Source: Clostridia bacterium (GTDB taxonomy: Bacteria; Bacillota; Clostridia; Oscillospirales; Acutalibacteraceae). Taken from it: DNA of 56,603 bases. Position numbers and translations under genes: made by a program. The notes under the pieces are model-generated. The model was not told the origin of the DNA, searched no databases, and saw only the letters and a program-made list of their open reading frames with translations. Within the stretch, counting starts at the first letter, position 1. Each line of letters starts with the position of its first letter. Shown here piece by piece: positions 45,148-56,200 of this stretch. Where the stretch lies: positions 1 to 56,603 of the forward strand of contig JAFQRA010000012.1 in NCBI GenBank assembly GCA_017410325.1, written 5' to 3'.

Positions 45148-47412
45148 ATGAGAAAAAACAGCAGTGTTTTTTCATCAAAAAACAAAAAAAGCACCTGTGC
45201 TGTCGGTAAATATGTTGCGGTAAGAGCTATCAGCCTCATACTTGTGCTGATAGTTGCTTTATCGTCGACGTTTGTTTTTGCTGCGGCAAACGAGGAGGAC
45301 ACAAACATCACAAAAGTAAACAGAAGGTATGAGATTGCCGTTGTTTACGATAACTCAGGTTCAATGTACATGTCCAAAGCGTGGTGTTATGCAAAATATT
45401 CAATGGAAATATTTGCTTCGATGCTTAACTACAGCAATGGCGACAAGCTTCTCGTTTTTCCGATGTGGGAGGTTTCGACGGATGGAAAAGCAGTAGAAGC
45501 GACGGCCGAACCTGTTGAAAGTTCCGGCAGTATTCAGGTTAACAGCCCGGACGAAGTAAAGAAAATTTCAAATATGTATACGCTGAATGCGGACGGTACA
45601 CCCATAACCCAAGTGGATAATGCGTATAATTATCTTCTCAGCGTACCTGAGAAAGAAGATACCATTACTGAAAAATGGCTTGTTGTTATTACGGATGGCG
45701 AATTTAATGATGATGAGGGCAGGGTACTGTCTCCCGATGCGGTCAGAGATCATCTTGCATCAAAAGCTACAGACGGAATAAGAGTTCAGTATCTCGGCTT
45801 TGACGGTGCAAAAACACTGAAAAGCGATGAGTCAAACGGATTCTATTCCAAAACCTCAAAAGCAAGCACGCTCAGAAAAGACCTTACCGATATCTGTAAT
45901 GAAATTTTCCGTCGTGCAATTTTGTCTAAAAGTTATTTGAACAGCAAAAATCTTAAGCTTGGCATTTCAATGAGAAAGCTGATAGTTTTTGTTCAGGGTA
46001 AGAATGCAGAAATAGTTTCTCTTGAACAAAAGGCAACCGGAAAGAAAATTTCCGTTGTTGCGGATAGCGGAAAGATACAGTACAGTAAACTTGGTGCGGC
46101 AAACTACAAAAAGGCTCCCTATGACGATTCGCTGTACGGTCAGGTTGTTACATTTGATGCTTGCGAGGCCGGAGATTATATCCTCAACTATAAGGGCGCA
46201 ACCGAAATCCAGATTTTCTATGAGCCCGATGTTGATATTGACATCACCGTAAAAAACGAAAAAGGTGAAGAGGTAACACCTGAAAGCGATAACCTTTATC
46301 CCGGAAAGTACAGTGTTGAGTATGCCGTTATTGACAGAATGACAAGAAAAGATGTTGTCGATTCCCCGCTTATGGGTGAGAACGGTGTTGAAGACCTTGT
46401 CTGCAATGCGGAAATAACAAGAGACGGTAAAACGCAGATAATTGAAAACTTCAAGAGCGGCGATGAGGTTGACCTTAAGGCAGGTGACAGCCTGTTCCTT
46501 AATATCAGTGCTAAATATCTTGAAGATTATACAATCACCACAAAAGAAAACATAAAGGGCTCAACATTTAACATAAAGGATTTTCCCGACACGCCGGAAT
46601 TTAAAGTTGATGTTGATGTCCTTCAGGATAAGGATTGGTACACACTTGCAGACAGAGAAAAGTGGGAGCCTATAAAGGTTGGCTTTTCTCTTGGCGGTGA
46701 GCCTCTTACCGATGAGCAGGTAGCGGCGATTGCACCGACCATCGTTATCGAGCCTCAGAAGGATGATATGTCGGATTTGCCTTTTATGTACAAAGTTATG
46801 TCCGGTGAATCTGCACTGGCAGTTTACATAGCAAAGGATGAAAACGGCAAGGATACTGAGCCCGAACCGGACACAGGCAAATACAAATTAACCGCTACAG
46901 CATCATGTCTGGATGAAAACGGTCAGACCAGCAACGAGGATGATGACAGCGATAAATTCACAATATCAAAATTCCCCTCGTGGTTACCCGTGGTTGCAGG
47001 TTTGCTGGGATTGTTAGCGTTGCTTATAGCCGCTTTCATAATCAGCAGAATACCGGCTTATCCGAAAAAGGTGGTCATTCAAGAAAAAGTCGGTGTTAAT
47101 GAGTGGGAACCGGAAAACGGAATAATACTTCATGTCAGAAATTATTTTTCCGCAACAGATCTTGATGGTGACACCATTTTCAGCGGAGACGTTTCAAAGA
47201 CTTCAACAATCGGAAACCGAGGAAAGACAAATGCATCGTTTCAAGTAAAAATCACGGAAATTATGGCCGGTGTTGAAAGAATGAGTATTGATGGTCAGGA
47301 AATTAAAGTGGCTGAAGAGCCTGAAGTGAAAATTACTAATGAAACTATGATTGTTGCCAGAAGAAGAGGTATAGACAATCAATATCGAATACTCATAAAT
47401 CCCCGAAACTGA
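45148..47412 (+). CDS. Exported von Willebrand A protein with C-terminal TM segment
   Basis: 754 residues. A long signal sequence (hydrophobic around residues 27-46, AISLILVLIVALSS) precedes a VWA domain at about 60-260. Its MIDAS is complete in outline: VVYDNSGSM (D68, S70, S72), TPIT near 141-144 and VVITDGEFND (D183). Beta-rich, Ig-like segments fill about 270-600. One TM segment lies at about 612-633 (WLPVVAGLLGLLALLIAAFI), followed by a roughly 120-residue cytoplasmic domain. The protein can therefore link an outer ligand-binding domain to the inside of the cell, where the next gene's tubulin-like protein should be. It is first in the four-gene run. Confidence 0.85.
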   Translation: MRKNSSVFSSKNKKSTCAVGKYVAVRAISLILVLIVALSSTFVFAAANEEDTNITKVNRRYEIAVVYDNSGSMYMSKAWCYAKYSMEIFASMLNYSNGDKLLVFPMWEVSTDGKAVEATAEPVESSGSIQVNSPDEVKKISNMYTLNADGTPITQVDNAYNYLLSVPEKEDTITEKWLVVITDGEFNDDEGRVLSPDAVRDHLASKATDGIRVQYLGFDGAKTLKSDESNGFYSKTSKASTLRKDLTDICNEIFRRAILSKSYLNSKNLKLGISMRKLIVFVQGKNAEIVSLEQKATGKKISVVADSGKIQYSKLGAANYKKAPYDDSLYGQVVTFDACEAGDYILNYKGATEIQIFYEPDVDIDITVKNEKGEEVTPESDNLYPGKYSVEYAVIDRMTRKDVVDSPLMGENGVEDLVCNAEITRDGKTQIIENFKSGDEVDLKAGDSLFLNISAKYLEDYTITTKENIKGSTFNIKDFPDTPEFKVDVDVLQDKDWYTLADREKWEPIKVGFSLGGEPLTDEQVAAIAPTIVIEPQKDDMSDLPFMYKVMSGESALAVYIAKDENGKDTEPEPDTGKYKLTATASCLDENGQTSNEDDDSDKFTISKFPSWLPVVAGLLGLLALLIAAFIISRIPAYPKKVVIQEKVGVNEWEPENGIILHVRNYFSATDLDGDTIFSGDVSKTSTIGNRGKTNASFQVKITEIMAGVERMSIDGQEIKVAEEPEVKITNETMIVARRRGIDNQYRILINPRN

Positions 47413-47449
47413 ACTAAATAAACAATCTATTTTAATAAGGAGAATAATT

Positions 47450-50400
47450 ATGAAAGAAAAATTACAGCCCAATGATGTTGAAGCTACCCTTTTTGTCGGC
47501 CTTGGCGGTATAGGCTCAAAAATTATCAAGGGTGTCAGAGAAAGGTGTAAGAACGACAACCTGAAGAATGTTCAGTTTGTAACAATGGATACCGACGTAA
47601 ACGATCTTGAACGCCTCGAGGAAGGCCCCGAAATTCTCTCTATCCAGACATCTTCTTCCCGTTCGGTTGCCGCATACCTGCGTAACGACAGAGCAGCAAA
47701 GGAAGAGTGGTTCCCCGAAAATAAAATTCTTGACGGCAAAACCGTTTCCGAGGGTGCCGGTCAGGTCCGTGCAATTTCACGTCTTGCGCTTAATGCAACA
47801 ATCAAACAGGGCAGAATATCTGTTCTGTACAAGGCAATAGATGATCTTTTCCTGAAAGACGGCGGCAACAAGAGCCGTGCAGTCAGGGTTGTAATCGCTT
47901 CAACTGCAAGCGGCGGTACAGGCTCGGGCATTACTCTTCCCTTGGCTATGCTTATCCGCCAGTATCTCAAGAAAAACTATCCTGAATCTGCAGCCGTTAT
48001 CCGCGGTTTTATTGTAATGCCCAGCGTTCTGGATACGGTTGTTGAGTCTGAAAACGAAAAAAACAGCCAGCGCCGTAACGGTTACGCAACTATCAAAGAA
48101 ATTAATGCGTTTATGATGAAGGCTTCCGGTGCGTTCGACTATGACCCCAGACTCCGCAGATATAAAGACCTTCATATCAAGCTGCCTACCACAGCTTCTG
48201 CAGACGAAAAGATTTCAAACCTTCCCTTTGATTTCTGTTTCCTTATTGAAAGAATTGACGGTAATCAGAAGAATATGGAATCTCTCAAGCAGTATCAGGA
48301 TTATGCCGCTCAATGTATTTATGAGCAGAACATCGGTCCGCTCAAGTCACAGGCTTCCAGCAAGGAAGATAATATCATCAAGGAGTTCTCGAATACCGAT
48401 AAGCACGGCAGAAACCGTTTCGGCGGTGCCGGTGCAGCTATTATCAGATATCCCTATGAAGAAATCCGCGATTACATAGCATACGATTGGGCACAGAACG
48501 CAATTCTCGGCCTGAAATCCGTAAAAGATCTTACAGACGAGCAAAGAGAAGAAGCTGCCTGCGAAAGATCTTGGATGATTTATGATTATAAGTTTGATAA
48601 AGCCTTCAAGGTATGGCAGAACGATCCTAAATCAACAGAGGAGAATAAGCCTGAACTCAGAAAGCACTATATCGATTGCTTCTCTGCTTCTGATGCTGAT
48701 GAATTTACAAAGAAAATGCAGATGAAGTATATCCAGAAGAAAATAGATATGCTTAAGGAAAAGTCTACCAACGCAAGCGATGATGCAAATTCATTCCGCC
48801 TGGATTCACACAAGGTTGCAAAAGAATATTATGATTCCATCGTTGAGGCTGTAAAAAACGAAATAGGATCCAATATAATGGTAAATGCAAAGAATTCCCT
48901 TAAGAATTTGCTTGATAAGCATGTCGGTGGTGTGAAAATATCAGGAAACTATGTTCAGGCATATAACGAACTTGAAGCAATGTCAAAATTCACTGACCAT
49001 ACTCAAAATATAAAGAAAAATGCAGAAGAATGTATAAAAAATATTTTTGAAAAAGAAGATGTAATTGGCAGAGATAAAGGTGCACATCTGCTCAGCAATT
49101 TCCTTTCTGATGGTGACCGTGCAATGCATCCTAACGCAGTACGTTTCCTTCTGTATGTTCTCCTTGAGCATCTTGAAGAAAAGAAGAAGAATAATCCGCC
49201 TTTCGACAGGGCGACATATGAGGAGGAACTTAAAAAGGTTTATCAACCTGAAGATACCGAAAAGTTAAAGGTTATGTTCGGAGGAGCACCAGATTCCGTT
49301 AAAAATATGTGTAAATCACTGGATGATCTTTATGGAATCAAAGCTACGCTTGCCAATATCGGAAATAATGCGGATGATGCAAAGAAGACGTGCATGAAAG
49401 AGCTTAATAAATACAGAGATAAGGTTGTAGCAGGTTTGGAACAATTAATTAACTCTGTTGTTATTGAAATGGCATATAACAGAATTGATGCTCTTTGCAG
49501 AACATACGAAAAATTCTACAGACTGTTCGGTACAAAGGCATACGGACTTGAAAAGAAACGCGAGGAAATTGCCGACAAGCTCACAAATAAAACAGGCAGC
49601 TGCGTACATAATCTTTTCGGCTCAAGAAACCTTCTGGAAACCCTTTCCGAAAAGGCTGTTGTAGCCGATAATGAAGAAGGTGAAAACGAGCTTTACAAGA
49701 CCTTCTACAGAGCCATGCGTGACAATACCGAAATCAGCGAAATGAACAGTGCAGACAAGTTCTCCAAGAAAACAGAAATTGATGTGTTCAACGATATTAT
49801 TATAAAGTCCTTCAAGGATTCCGTTGATGCCTGTTGTGCTGATATAATTGACCTTGATATTCTTCGCGCAATGAAGCTTGAACACGAAACGAAGTATGAC
49901 TATAAGCTTTCTCAGCTTGCTGCGGACAGAGAAGAAGAGAAGTCAGACCTGAAAAAGCTCAGGGACAAGCCCGAAGAAGTGCTCGCATATATCAATAAAT
50001 TGCTTAGGAAGGGCAGAAACCTTGCCGCTCCCAGTATTTCAAAGAATGACTTTGAAGAGGAAAGAGAAGTTTCTGCTGTTGCATACAGCAAAACGCTTAC
50101 CGATTTCGGTAATGTGGAAATCAATAAGCTTTTCGAAGAGAAAAATGCAGCAGAGTCAGTTTCCCGATATGAACTTCATTTCTTCCGTTCAATCTATGGT
50201 CTTACTCCTATTCAGATTTCAAAGATGTGCAGCCCGGAAATGAGCAAAGAAGAGCTTGCCAAATGTGTTGACATCAGCAGCATTGACGGTAATGTTGAAA
50301 TCGGTGACTATTTTGTTAATTATCAGGAATATATGGAAAACATCGGTCCGGATTGTAAGCTCAACGCTCTCATCACGCCGCATATCGATAAGAGCTGGAA

Positions 50401-51172
50401 TTCAATTTCCGTTATGCCTGAACTCGACCTTGAATATCAGTCACATCTTATGCAGGACATTCATCAGGCATTCTTCTACGGCTTCCTGTTTGATATTATT
50501 GAGCTTTATCAGCCTTCGGTTTATGACAGCAACACATGGGCATACCGCTTTTTCGATATTAATAATAATGCCAGAAACTTTACTGTTTCAAACGGTACAC
50601 CCTGCGACAAGTTTGATGAGGTTCTTGACGGACTTTACTTTGACCGTGCAGCCGTGAAGGCCATTAAGAAAATGGCCTGCGCTAACCGAACAAGGGACAG
50701 GAATTCCAGAACCAGCTTTGACAAGACAATTTTCTTTAACGCACTCGGATCCCTTTCCAGAGAAAAGATGGTGGGCGAAATCACAAGCAGCGATGCTAAG
50801 CTTGCAAAAACACTTAAGACATCGATGTTTGAAATTCCGCTTATGTATTACAATTCTTTGATGATTTCCGATGATATGGATGAAATCATTGCTATGGTCA
50901 AGGCCATCATCAATGCGGTTAAGTATCAGCTTTCTTCAAAGGAAAGAGGAGTTAACCTTGACAAGCATGTAGCACAGCTTGTTGTTGAACACCACAACCT
51001 TCTGCTTGAGAATTATGTCAAGCTCAATGATTTCCTTGCTATGGGTGTTGAAATCCACTCAAATGAGGCTATGATATCCATACACAAGTTCATCAAGCAA
51101 TATGTAGACAGATATCTTCCCAACGGTAACGATCTCAAATCTCTTGACGAATACAAAACAAAGAAAAACTGA
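47450..51172 (+). CDS. Tubulin/FtsZ-superfamily GTPase with a long C-terminal extension
   Basis: 1240 residues. The first 350 form the tubulin-like (Tubulin_2) domain. The T1 nucleotide loop is FVGLGGIGSKI (residues 15-25), then VTMDTDVND (45-52), EGAGQVRAISRLA (101-113) and the tubulin signature STASGGTGSGIT (151-162). FIVMPSVLD lies at the T5 position. This is three times the length of FtsZ; the remaining 850 residues are mostly charged and helical, with no motif I recognise. It very likely binds GTP and may form filaments; this is family knowledge, and polymerisation here is inference. No TM segment, so cytoplasmic. It follows the VWA gene by 37 bases behind AAGGAGAA. Confidence 0.85.
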   Translation: MKEKLQPNDVEATLFVGLGGIGSKIIKGVRERCKNDNLKNVQFVTMDTDVNDLERLEEGPEILSIQTSSSRSVAAYLRNDRAAKEEWFPENKILDGKTVSEGAGQVRAISRLALNATIKQGRISVLYKAIDDLFLKDGGNKSRAVRVVIASTASGGTGSGITLPLAMLIRQYLKKNYPESAAVIRGFIVMPSVLDTVVESENEKNSQRRNGYATIKEINAFMMKASGAFDYDPRLRRYKDLHIKLPTTASADEKISNLPFDFCFLIERIDGNQKNMESLKQYQDYAAQCIYEQNIGPLKSQASSKEDNIIKEFSNTDKHGRNRFGGAGAAIIRYPYEEIRDYIAYDWAQNAILGLKSVKDLTDEQREEAACERSWMIYDYKFDKAFKVWQNDPKSTEENKPELRKHYIDCFSASDADEFTKKMQMKYIQKKIDMLKEKSTNASDDANSFRLDSHKVAKEYYDSIVEAVKNEIGSNIMVNAKNSLKNLLDKHVGGVKISGNYVQAYNELEAMSKFTDHTQNIKKNAEECIKNIFEKEDVIGRDKGAHLLSNFLSDGDRAMHPNAVRFLLYVLLEHLEEKKKNNPPFDRATYEEELKKVYQPEDTEKLKVMFGGAPDSVKNMCKSLDDLYGIKATLANIGNNADDAKKTCMKELNKYRDKVVAGLEQLINSVVIEMAYNRIDALCRTYEKFYRLFGTKAYGLEKKREEIADKLTNKTGSCVHNLFGSRNLLETLSEKAVVADNEEGENELYKTFYRAMRDNTEISEMNSADKFSKKTEIDVFNDIIIKSFKDSVDACCADIIDLDILRAMKLEHETKYDYKLSQLAADREEEKSDLKKLRDKPEEVLAYINKLLRKGRNLAAPSISKNDFEEEREVSAVAYSKTLTDFGNVEINKLFEEKNAAESVSRYELHFFRSIYGLTPIQISKMCSPEMSKEELAKCVDISSIDGNVEIGDYFVNYQEYMENIGPDCKLNALITPHIDKSWNSISVMPELDLEYQSHLMQDIHQAFFYGFLFDIIELYQPSVYDSNTWAYRFFDINNNARNFTVSNGTPCDKFDEVLDGLYFDRAAVKAIKKMACANRTRDRNSRTSFDKTIFFNALGSLSREKMVGEITSSDAKLAKTLKTSMFEIPLMYYNSLMISDDMDEIIAMVKAIINAVKYQLSSKERGVNLDKHVAQLVVEHHNLLLENYVKLNDFLAMGVEIHSNEAMISIHKFIKQYVDRYLPNGNDLKSLDEYKTKKN

Positions 51173-51202
51173 GCGGTTAAATAGACACCGTCAAGGAGGT
51201 GA

Positions 51203-53251
51203 GTGGTGTTGTTTACAGTTATAATCTGCAGCCAGGCGTTTATTGATAAATGCCAGAGTGCATATTGCGGTTTTCTCAAGCCCTTGCTTGATAACGATGA
51301 GCAATATGCTTTTTGCCCGTGGGATGCAACAAAGCAGACTATGGATGAAGCCGTGCCGGATTTACGGCGTCTGATTGACAAGAAGAAGGATTGGCGTGCA
51401 GTAGCAGTTCTTGATGATGAAATTTATGGCAGACATAATATTCTGAAAAGAAATCCGTTTAATTTTGTGGATTCTGAAAATCTTCTTAAAGATCTTAAAT
51501 CGTTGGAAGAGGTTGCTGAATTCAGAAAGAAAACAACGGAAAGCTGCCGCAAAACTATTGATAACCCGCTTATGAAACTCGGAATATGGCTCGACGGATC
51601 GCCACTTAACGCGGTCCCCGGGCTTTCCGAGAAATATCCAGATGAGCCAGACGGTCTGAATCGGGATTATTTTGATAAGCTGGGAACGGGGCCACACCGG
51701 GCAATTGAATATGAAGTAGACAGACTTGTTCAGGTAAGAAAAAGCTTCCTAGAGGAAAACTTTTCTGCTGAAGGTGAGCTTCCGTTCAAACCGAAGCAGT
51801 TTATTGCTGTCAGCGAGCGTGTTCTTTCATCAGGTCACGAAGAGGCGGAAGAAGCCTGGAAGCTGCAATATGAATTTGCATATTCCCGTTTCAGTGAGGA
51901 TAATCTTTATCCTGCAAAATTCAAATATATTCTTTTCGACATACCCTATGTAAAAGGTGTGAGAAAGGAATCGGATTATCTTAATTTTCTTGTTTTTGTT
52001 CTTGTTCTTGCACAGAATGACAGCACGTCGAATGTGATGATGCCCGGTAAAGTGTACCGAGTCAATATTAAAATGGACAAGGAAAAAATCAATGTATTTT
52101 ATTCTTCATATCTCGGAAGACTGATGGCAACGGTCAGTCTTCTTGAGAAAATGATGAAGAAAAAAGTGTCCGATTCAAAGGATCCGCTTGACAATGCATT
52201 TGTCAGAGAAAACTATGAATCTAATATAAAAATTCCTGTCGCAATCGGCAGTGCACACAGCACGGATAATCTTTTTGCCGAATGCAAAGGTCTCGGCCTG
52301 GCGACGGATTGTCCCAAAAGCGAAGAAGCTATGTGGGATGAGCAGTCACACGATATAATGAAAAGTTTTATTCGCTATATCAGAGAGCCCCGCAGAGCGG
52401 TCAAAAGGGCGGCTGAAAAAGAGTTGCATATCAGGTCTGAAATTGATGACGAAAAAATTGTCCGTTTGACAGAAAGCCAAAAAGAGGATATAGCCTTCAG
52501 ACTTGTTGAAGAAGAGGATAAAATGGTCGGAACCGTTGTACCCAAAATCTTCAAGAGCGAAGAATATATTGAACAGATTGAAAAGGAAGATAAAGCCATC
52601 AGACGTAACATATCACACCGAATGACGAAGAAGACAACAGTTGCAGCGGGCGTGATTTCCTTGGCAGCATTCCTTTTTGGTTTGTTACCGTTGATTTTTA
52701 ACAACGTCAATGATGGTGAAGCGTTTGGCGCAGCGATTCTTATTATTCTGTGTTGTTTGGCAATACTTGCGGTTTCGGGTATCATATACCTTGTTGTTCA
52801 GCATTTCAAGCTGAAAACGCGCTTTAAATGGTTCAACAAGGTTATGCGTATGATACTTGGGGATATAGACAGCGGCCTTGAATCGTTTTCGCAATATTTC
52901 AGTCATGCTTGCAATGTCATGCGATGCTTTTCAGTTCTCAATTATTCCCAAAAGGAGTTTGCGGAAAAGAAAAACATTTACAAAAAGCATATCTGGGATA
53001 TTGAAAAAAAGATTGATGAAATTATCAGAATATTTGCCGGATATATCGATACGGATTCCCCCGGTTATTATGAAGCGGAACCCTTCGATTACGACTTTTC
53101 GGTTTTGTGCGATTATGAATACGATTTACCCTATGAGCAGATGGTGAACCGTATTACTTTCCTGCAGAGCGGAGAAAAGATTGACGTGCCGATAAATTAT
53201 GTCAGCTCAATAAAATTGGAGGTGGAGAGTTTCTATGATCAATACTGCTAA
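51203..53251 (+). CDS. Unrecognised two-TM protein of the VWA-tubulin operon
   Basis: About 680 residues. I do not recognise the family. A large N-terminal cytoplasmic region (about 1-475) has no obvious catalytic motif and ends in charged helices (ESQKEDIAFRLVEEEDK). Two TM segments follow at about 479-498 and 508-533, then a C-terminal region of about 150 residues. A very strong AAGGAGGTGA precedes three possible starts in a row (GTG 51203, GTG 51206, TTG 51209); spacing favours the second or third. The end overlaps the next gene by 17 bases, so translation of the two is coupled. Its position suggests a membrane adaptor of the tubulin-like protein. Confidence 0.8.
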   Translation: MVLFTVIICSQAFIDKCQSAYCGFLKPLLDNDEQYAFCPWDATKQTMDEAVPDLRRLIDKKKDWRAVAVLDDEIYGRHNILKRNPFNFVDSENLLKDLKSLEEVAEFRKKTTESCRKTIDNPLMKLGIWLDGSPLNAVPGLSEKYPDEPDGLNRDYFDKLGTGPHRAIEYEVDRLVQVRKSFLEENFSAEGELPFKPKQFIAVSERVLSSGHEEAEEAWKLQYEFAYSRFSEDNLYPAKFKYILFDIPYVKGVRKESDYLNFLVFVLVLAQNDSTSNVMMPGKVYRVNIKMDKEKINVFYSSYLGRLMATVSLLEKMMKKKVSDSKDPLDNAFVRENYESNIKIPVAIGSAHSTDNLFAECKGLGLATDCPKSEEAMWDEQSHDIMKSFIRYIREPRRAVKRAAEKELHIRSEIDDEKIVRLTESQKEDIAFRLVEEEDKMVGTVVPKIFKSEEYIEQIEKEDKAIRRNISHRMTKKTTVAAGVISLAAFLFGLLPLIFNNVNDGEAFGAAILIILCCLAILAVSGIIYLVVQHFKLKTRFKWFNKVMRMILGDIDSGLESFSQYFSHACNVMRCFSVLNYSQKEFAEKKNIYKKHIWDIEKKIDEIIRIFAGYIDTDSPGYYEAEPFDYDFSVLCDYEYDLPYEQMVNRITFLQSGEKIDVPINYVSSIKLEVESFYDQYC

Positions 53252-56200
53252 AGATATAGTAAATATGATTGTTGCAATTCTTCCCTTCGTTGCTCTCTGC
53301 TATGCAAGCCAAAGGGTTAATTTGCCTAAATCGTACAGAGCAAAGCAGTTTTTTATGCCGGTTTACGCCGTGTTGTTTTCCGTTCTGGCGATGTTCCTGG
53401 CTAAAGAGGTTGACGGCTGGCTTTTAAAACTGGTTGAAAGCTTGCCTAATATCGTTTCATTACCATCAAAGATTTCATGGCTTCCCGAGGTGGCAAAGGC
53501 TGTCTTTACTCAGATATCAGCATATATCAGAGCGTTTATTCAGAAGCTTAACCTGAATTTCTGGATTTTCTTCTTAACAAATGTCGTTATTATGTCGGTT
53601 TATCTTGCATCAAAGAAAGTTGTACTTAAGATTATTGACAAAACAGTGAGCTATGATAGCGTAGCGTTTGAAAAAATAGCTACACGTTTTTATGAGTTTT
53701 TCCCTGAAAGAAGCAAATGGTGTCTTGCAGACAGATTTGTCCAAACAAGAGGTTTGTTGGGAATATTGTATTATGTGGCAGTTTCTCTTTCAGTTGGTAT
53801 TATGCTTGTAAGCCAGGAATATTACAGCGAAGGTGTGATGAAGGCTCTCTTCTATCCTGTTTTCGGTGTGCTTGTTATCGGTGAACTGTTTTTCTATCTG
53901 GATGGACTTACAAAACGCGAGTATTCAAAAGATGTTGTAGGTGAAGATGAAGAAGTTTACAGAACGGTCAACTACTCTTTGCTGAGAAAGTTTTTTAGAT
54001 CCATATTGGGTGATTCGCTTCTTGCGGAGAACACGAGCGTAAACAGCTCTCTAGGATACGATATAACAACGGATGATATTATACGCGAGCTGGAAAAAGA
54101 CGAAGATCCTAAGACAGTTACATATTCATCATATCTTAAGATGTTGAACAAAAGCGGTTTCAATATAGATCATAATTATCTGTATTCATCGCTGGATTTG
54201 TTGAAAGGGAAAAGTGTTCTGTTCAATAATCCGTTTTATAACGATCTTATACCCTATGCATTCTATCCTATGAACAGAGTTTTGCTAAGCAACAAAAAGG
54301 TGCTGGTAATTCTCGGTAGACACGCTGTCGAAAATGATATTACTGAATGGTTGCGAAAAGGCATTGAGTCCGTTACTAATGTTCCTTATATGTGGAACAT
54401 AGAAGTACTCGGTACAGAGTCTAAAAATCCCCATATCGGTATCATAACCAGGTCGGATGTTCTTAATATTGATTTGCACAATGCAAACTCTGACTTTTTT
54501 GAAGATGTCGGATACGTTGTAATTATTGAGCCGTCAAAGCTGGTTTCAACAGCCCAGATAGGTCTTAATCTTATTGTCAAGAAGTGTCGCCATAACGAAG
54601 ACAAAGAAATTGTTTACTGTATGTGCGACAAAAACTGCGATGGACTTGTCGATGCGCTGTCGCATATTCTTATGGAAAGTATAACAGAAGTTTCTGCAAC
54701 AAATAAGCACCTGGGAACATCATCTTATATGTGCTGGGAGCCGAATGAGGAATACACTCATCATAGGTTCTTGCCGAATATTTCCAGATATCTTGGTTTT
54801 GGTACAGAACTTTCTTTCGGTGCGCTAAAGAATCAGGTTTCGAAAACCAAGTGGTTTGGAGGCGAGGTTTTCCCGGTATCCGATATGCATTGGATAGCGA
54901 AGCAGTATTATTACGACCTTACAAAGTATGCAGGTCTTTCAACTTCGCAGGAAGTAATGGATGAGCGTTTCTTGACTTCCCCGAACTTCTGGAGTGCTAC
55001 CGCAGAAAAAAATTCATACATCACTGTTGAAGACGAAGCAAACAATATGTTTGAGGTTTTGCGCACCTTCTCAACGAGGACTACAGAGCAGGGATTTGTA
55101 AACATTATTTCATCCGATTATCTTTTAAAGCATTATATGGCGGATAACGCTTCGATTTTTGAAGCAGATGCCAAAGCGATTCCTTATATAGTTGCTGATT
55201 ATACCCGAAGCAACAGAAATACGCTTCTTCGGCTGATTCTGATGATGAGTACTAATCCCGTCAGTGAAGAGATGCTTGAAAAAGAACTCTCGTTGCTCAA
55301 TATAAGTGTTTTTGACTTGAAAAAGCAGCTTTGGTACGAAATGTATAATTGTTATGCAAAGGTTACTGAGGTGGCTACGATTCCCGGCGATTATAAGGAA
55401 GCGGTTGAAGAGGCTTTCAAAAGGGAAATAATCGGTGACGGTTATAGAATAAACGCTGATGTTTTTGAAACTGTTGAGAAATTCAACTTGAAAAAGGGCT
55501 GTACGGAAACTACTTATGCAATAAACGATAAGTCTTTCTTGCGTGCATGTGTTACGGAACTGCGCTCTGCCGGCTACATCGTTGAAGATGAAAAGGGCGG
55601 TAAGCACTACCTCGGCGCTGAACTGAGCGGACACATATATCAACGTCATCTCCCCGGACAGTTCTTTACATTTGACGGTAAATATTATGAAATGATGTAC
55701 CTTACTGCTGACGGACAGGCACTCGTACGCCGTGCATCAGATCATATCAACGGCAGGCCGAGTTATAGACAGAAACGCGAATACATTATTGCCGGAGTCA
55801 GACCTTCAGACAAAATCGGTTCACAGAAGAATATTTCAGGAATGAAGGTTTACCGCGAATATGCCGATATAACAGTAAACACTGACGGCTATTACAATAT
55901 GAAACGGTATAATGATTTTGTAACGGCAAATGAAATAATTTTTGAGGGCGAGAACGAGAAAAACAAGATACCGTCTAGAAGTTATCGAAACAAGGAGATT
56001 TTGCGTATAGAACTTCCTGCTTTTGAAGGAAAATACAACGATACTATCCGATATACCGTTGCTGTACTTTTCAACGAAGTCTTCAAAACAATATTTGCAG
56101 AAAACCAGGCTTTCATTTGCGCTGTTACGGATGATTCGTTTATAGCTGAAAACGAAAAGATCAAACCAAACACATTTACCGTAAAAGGCGACGATTGCGA

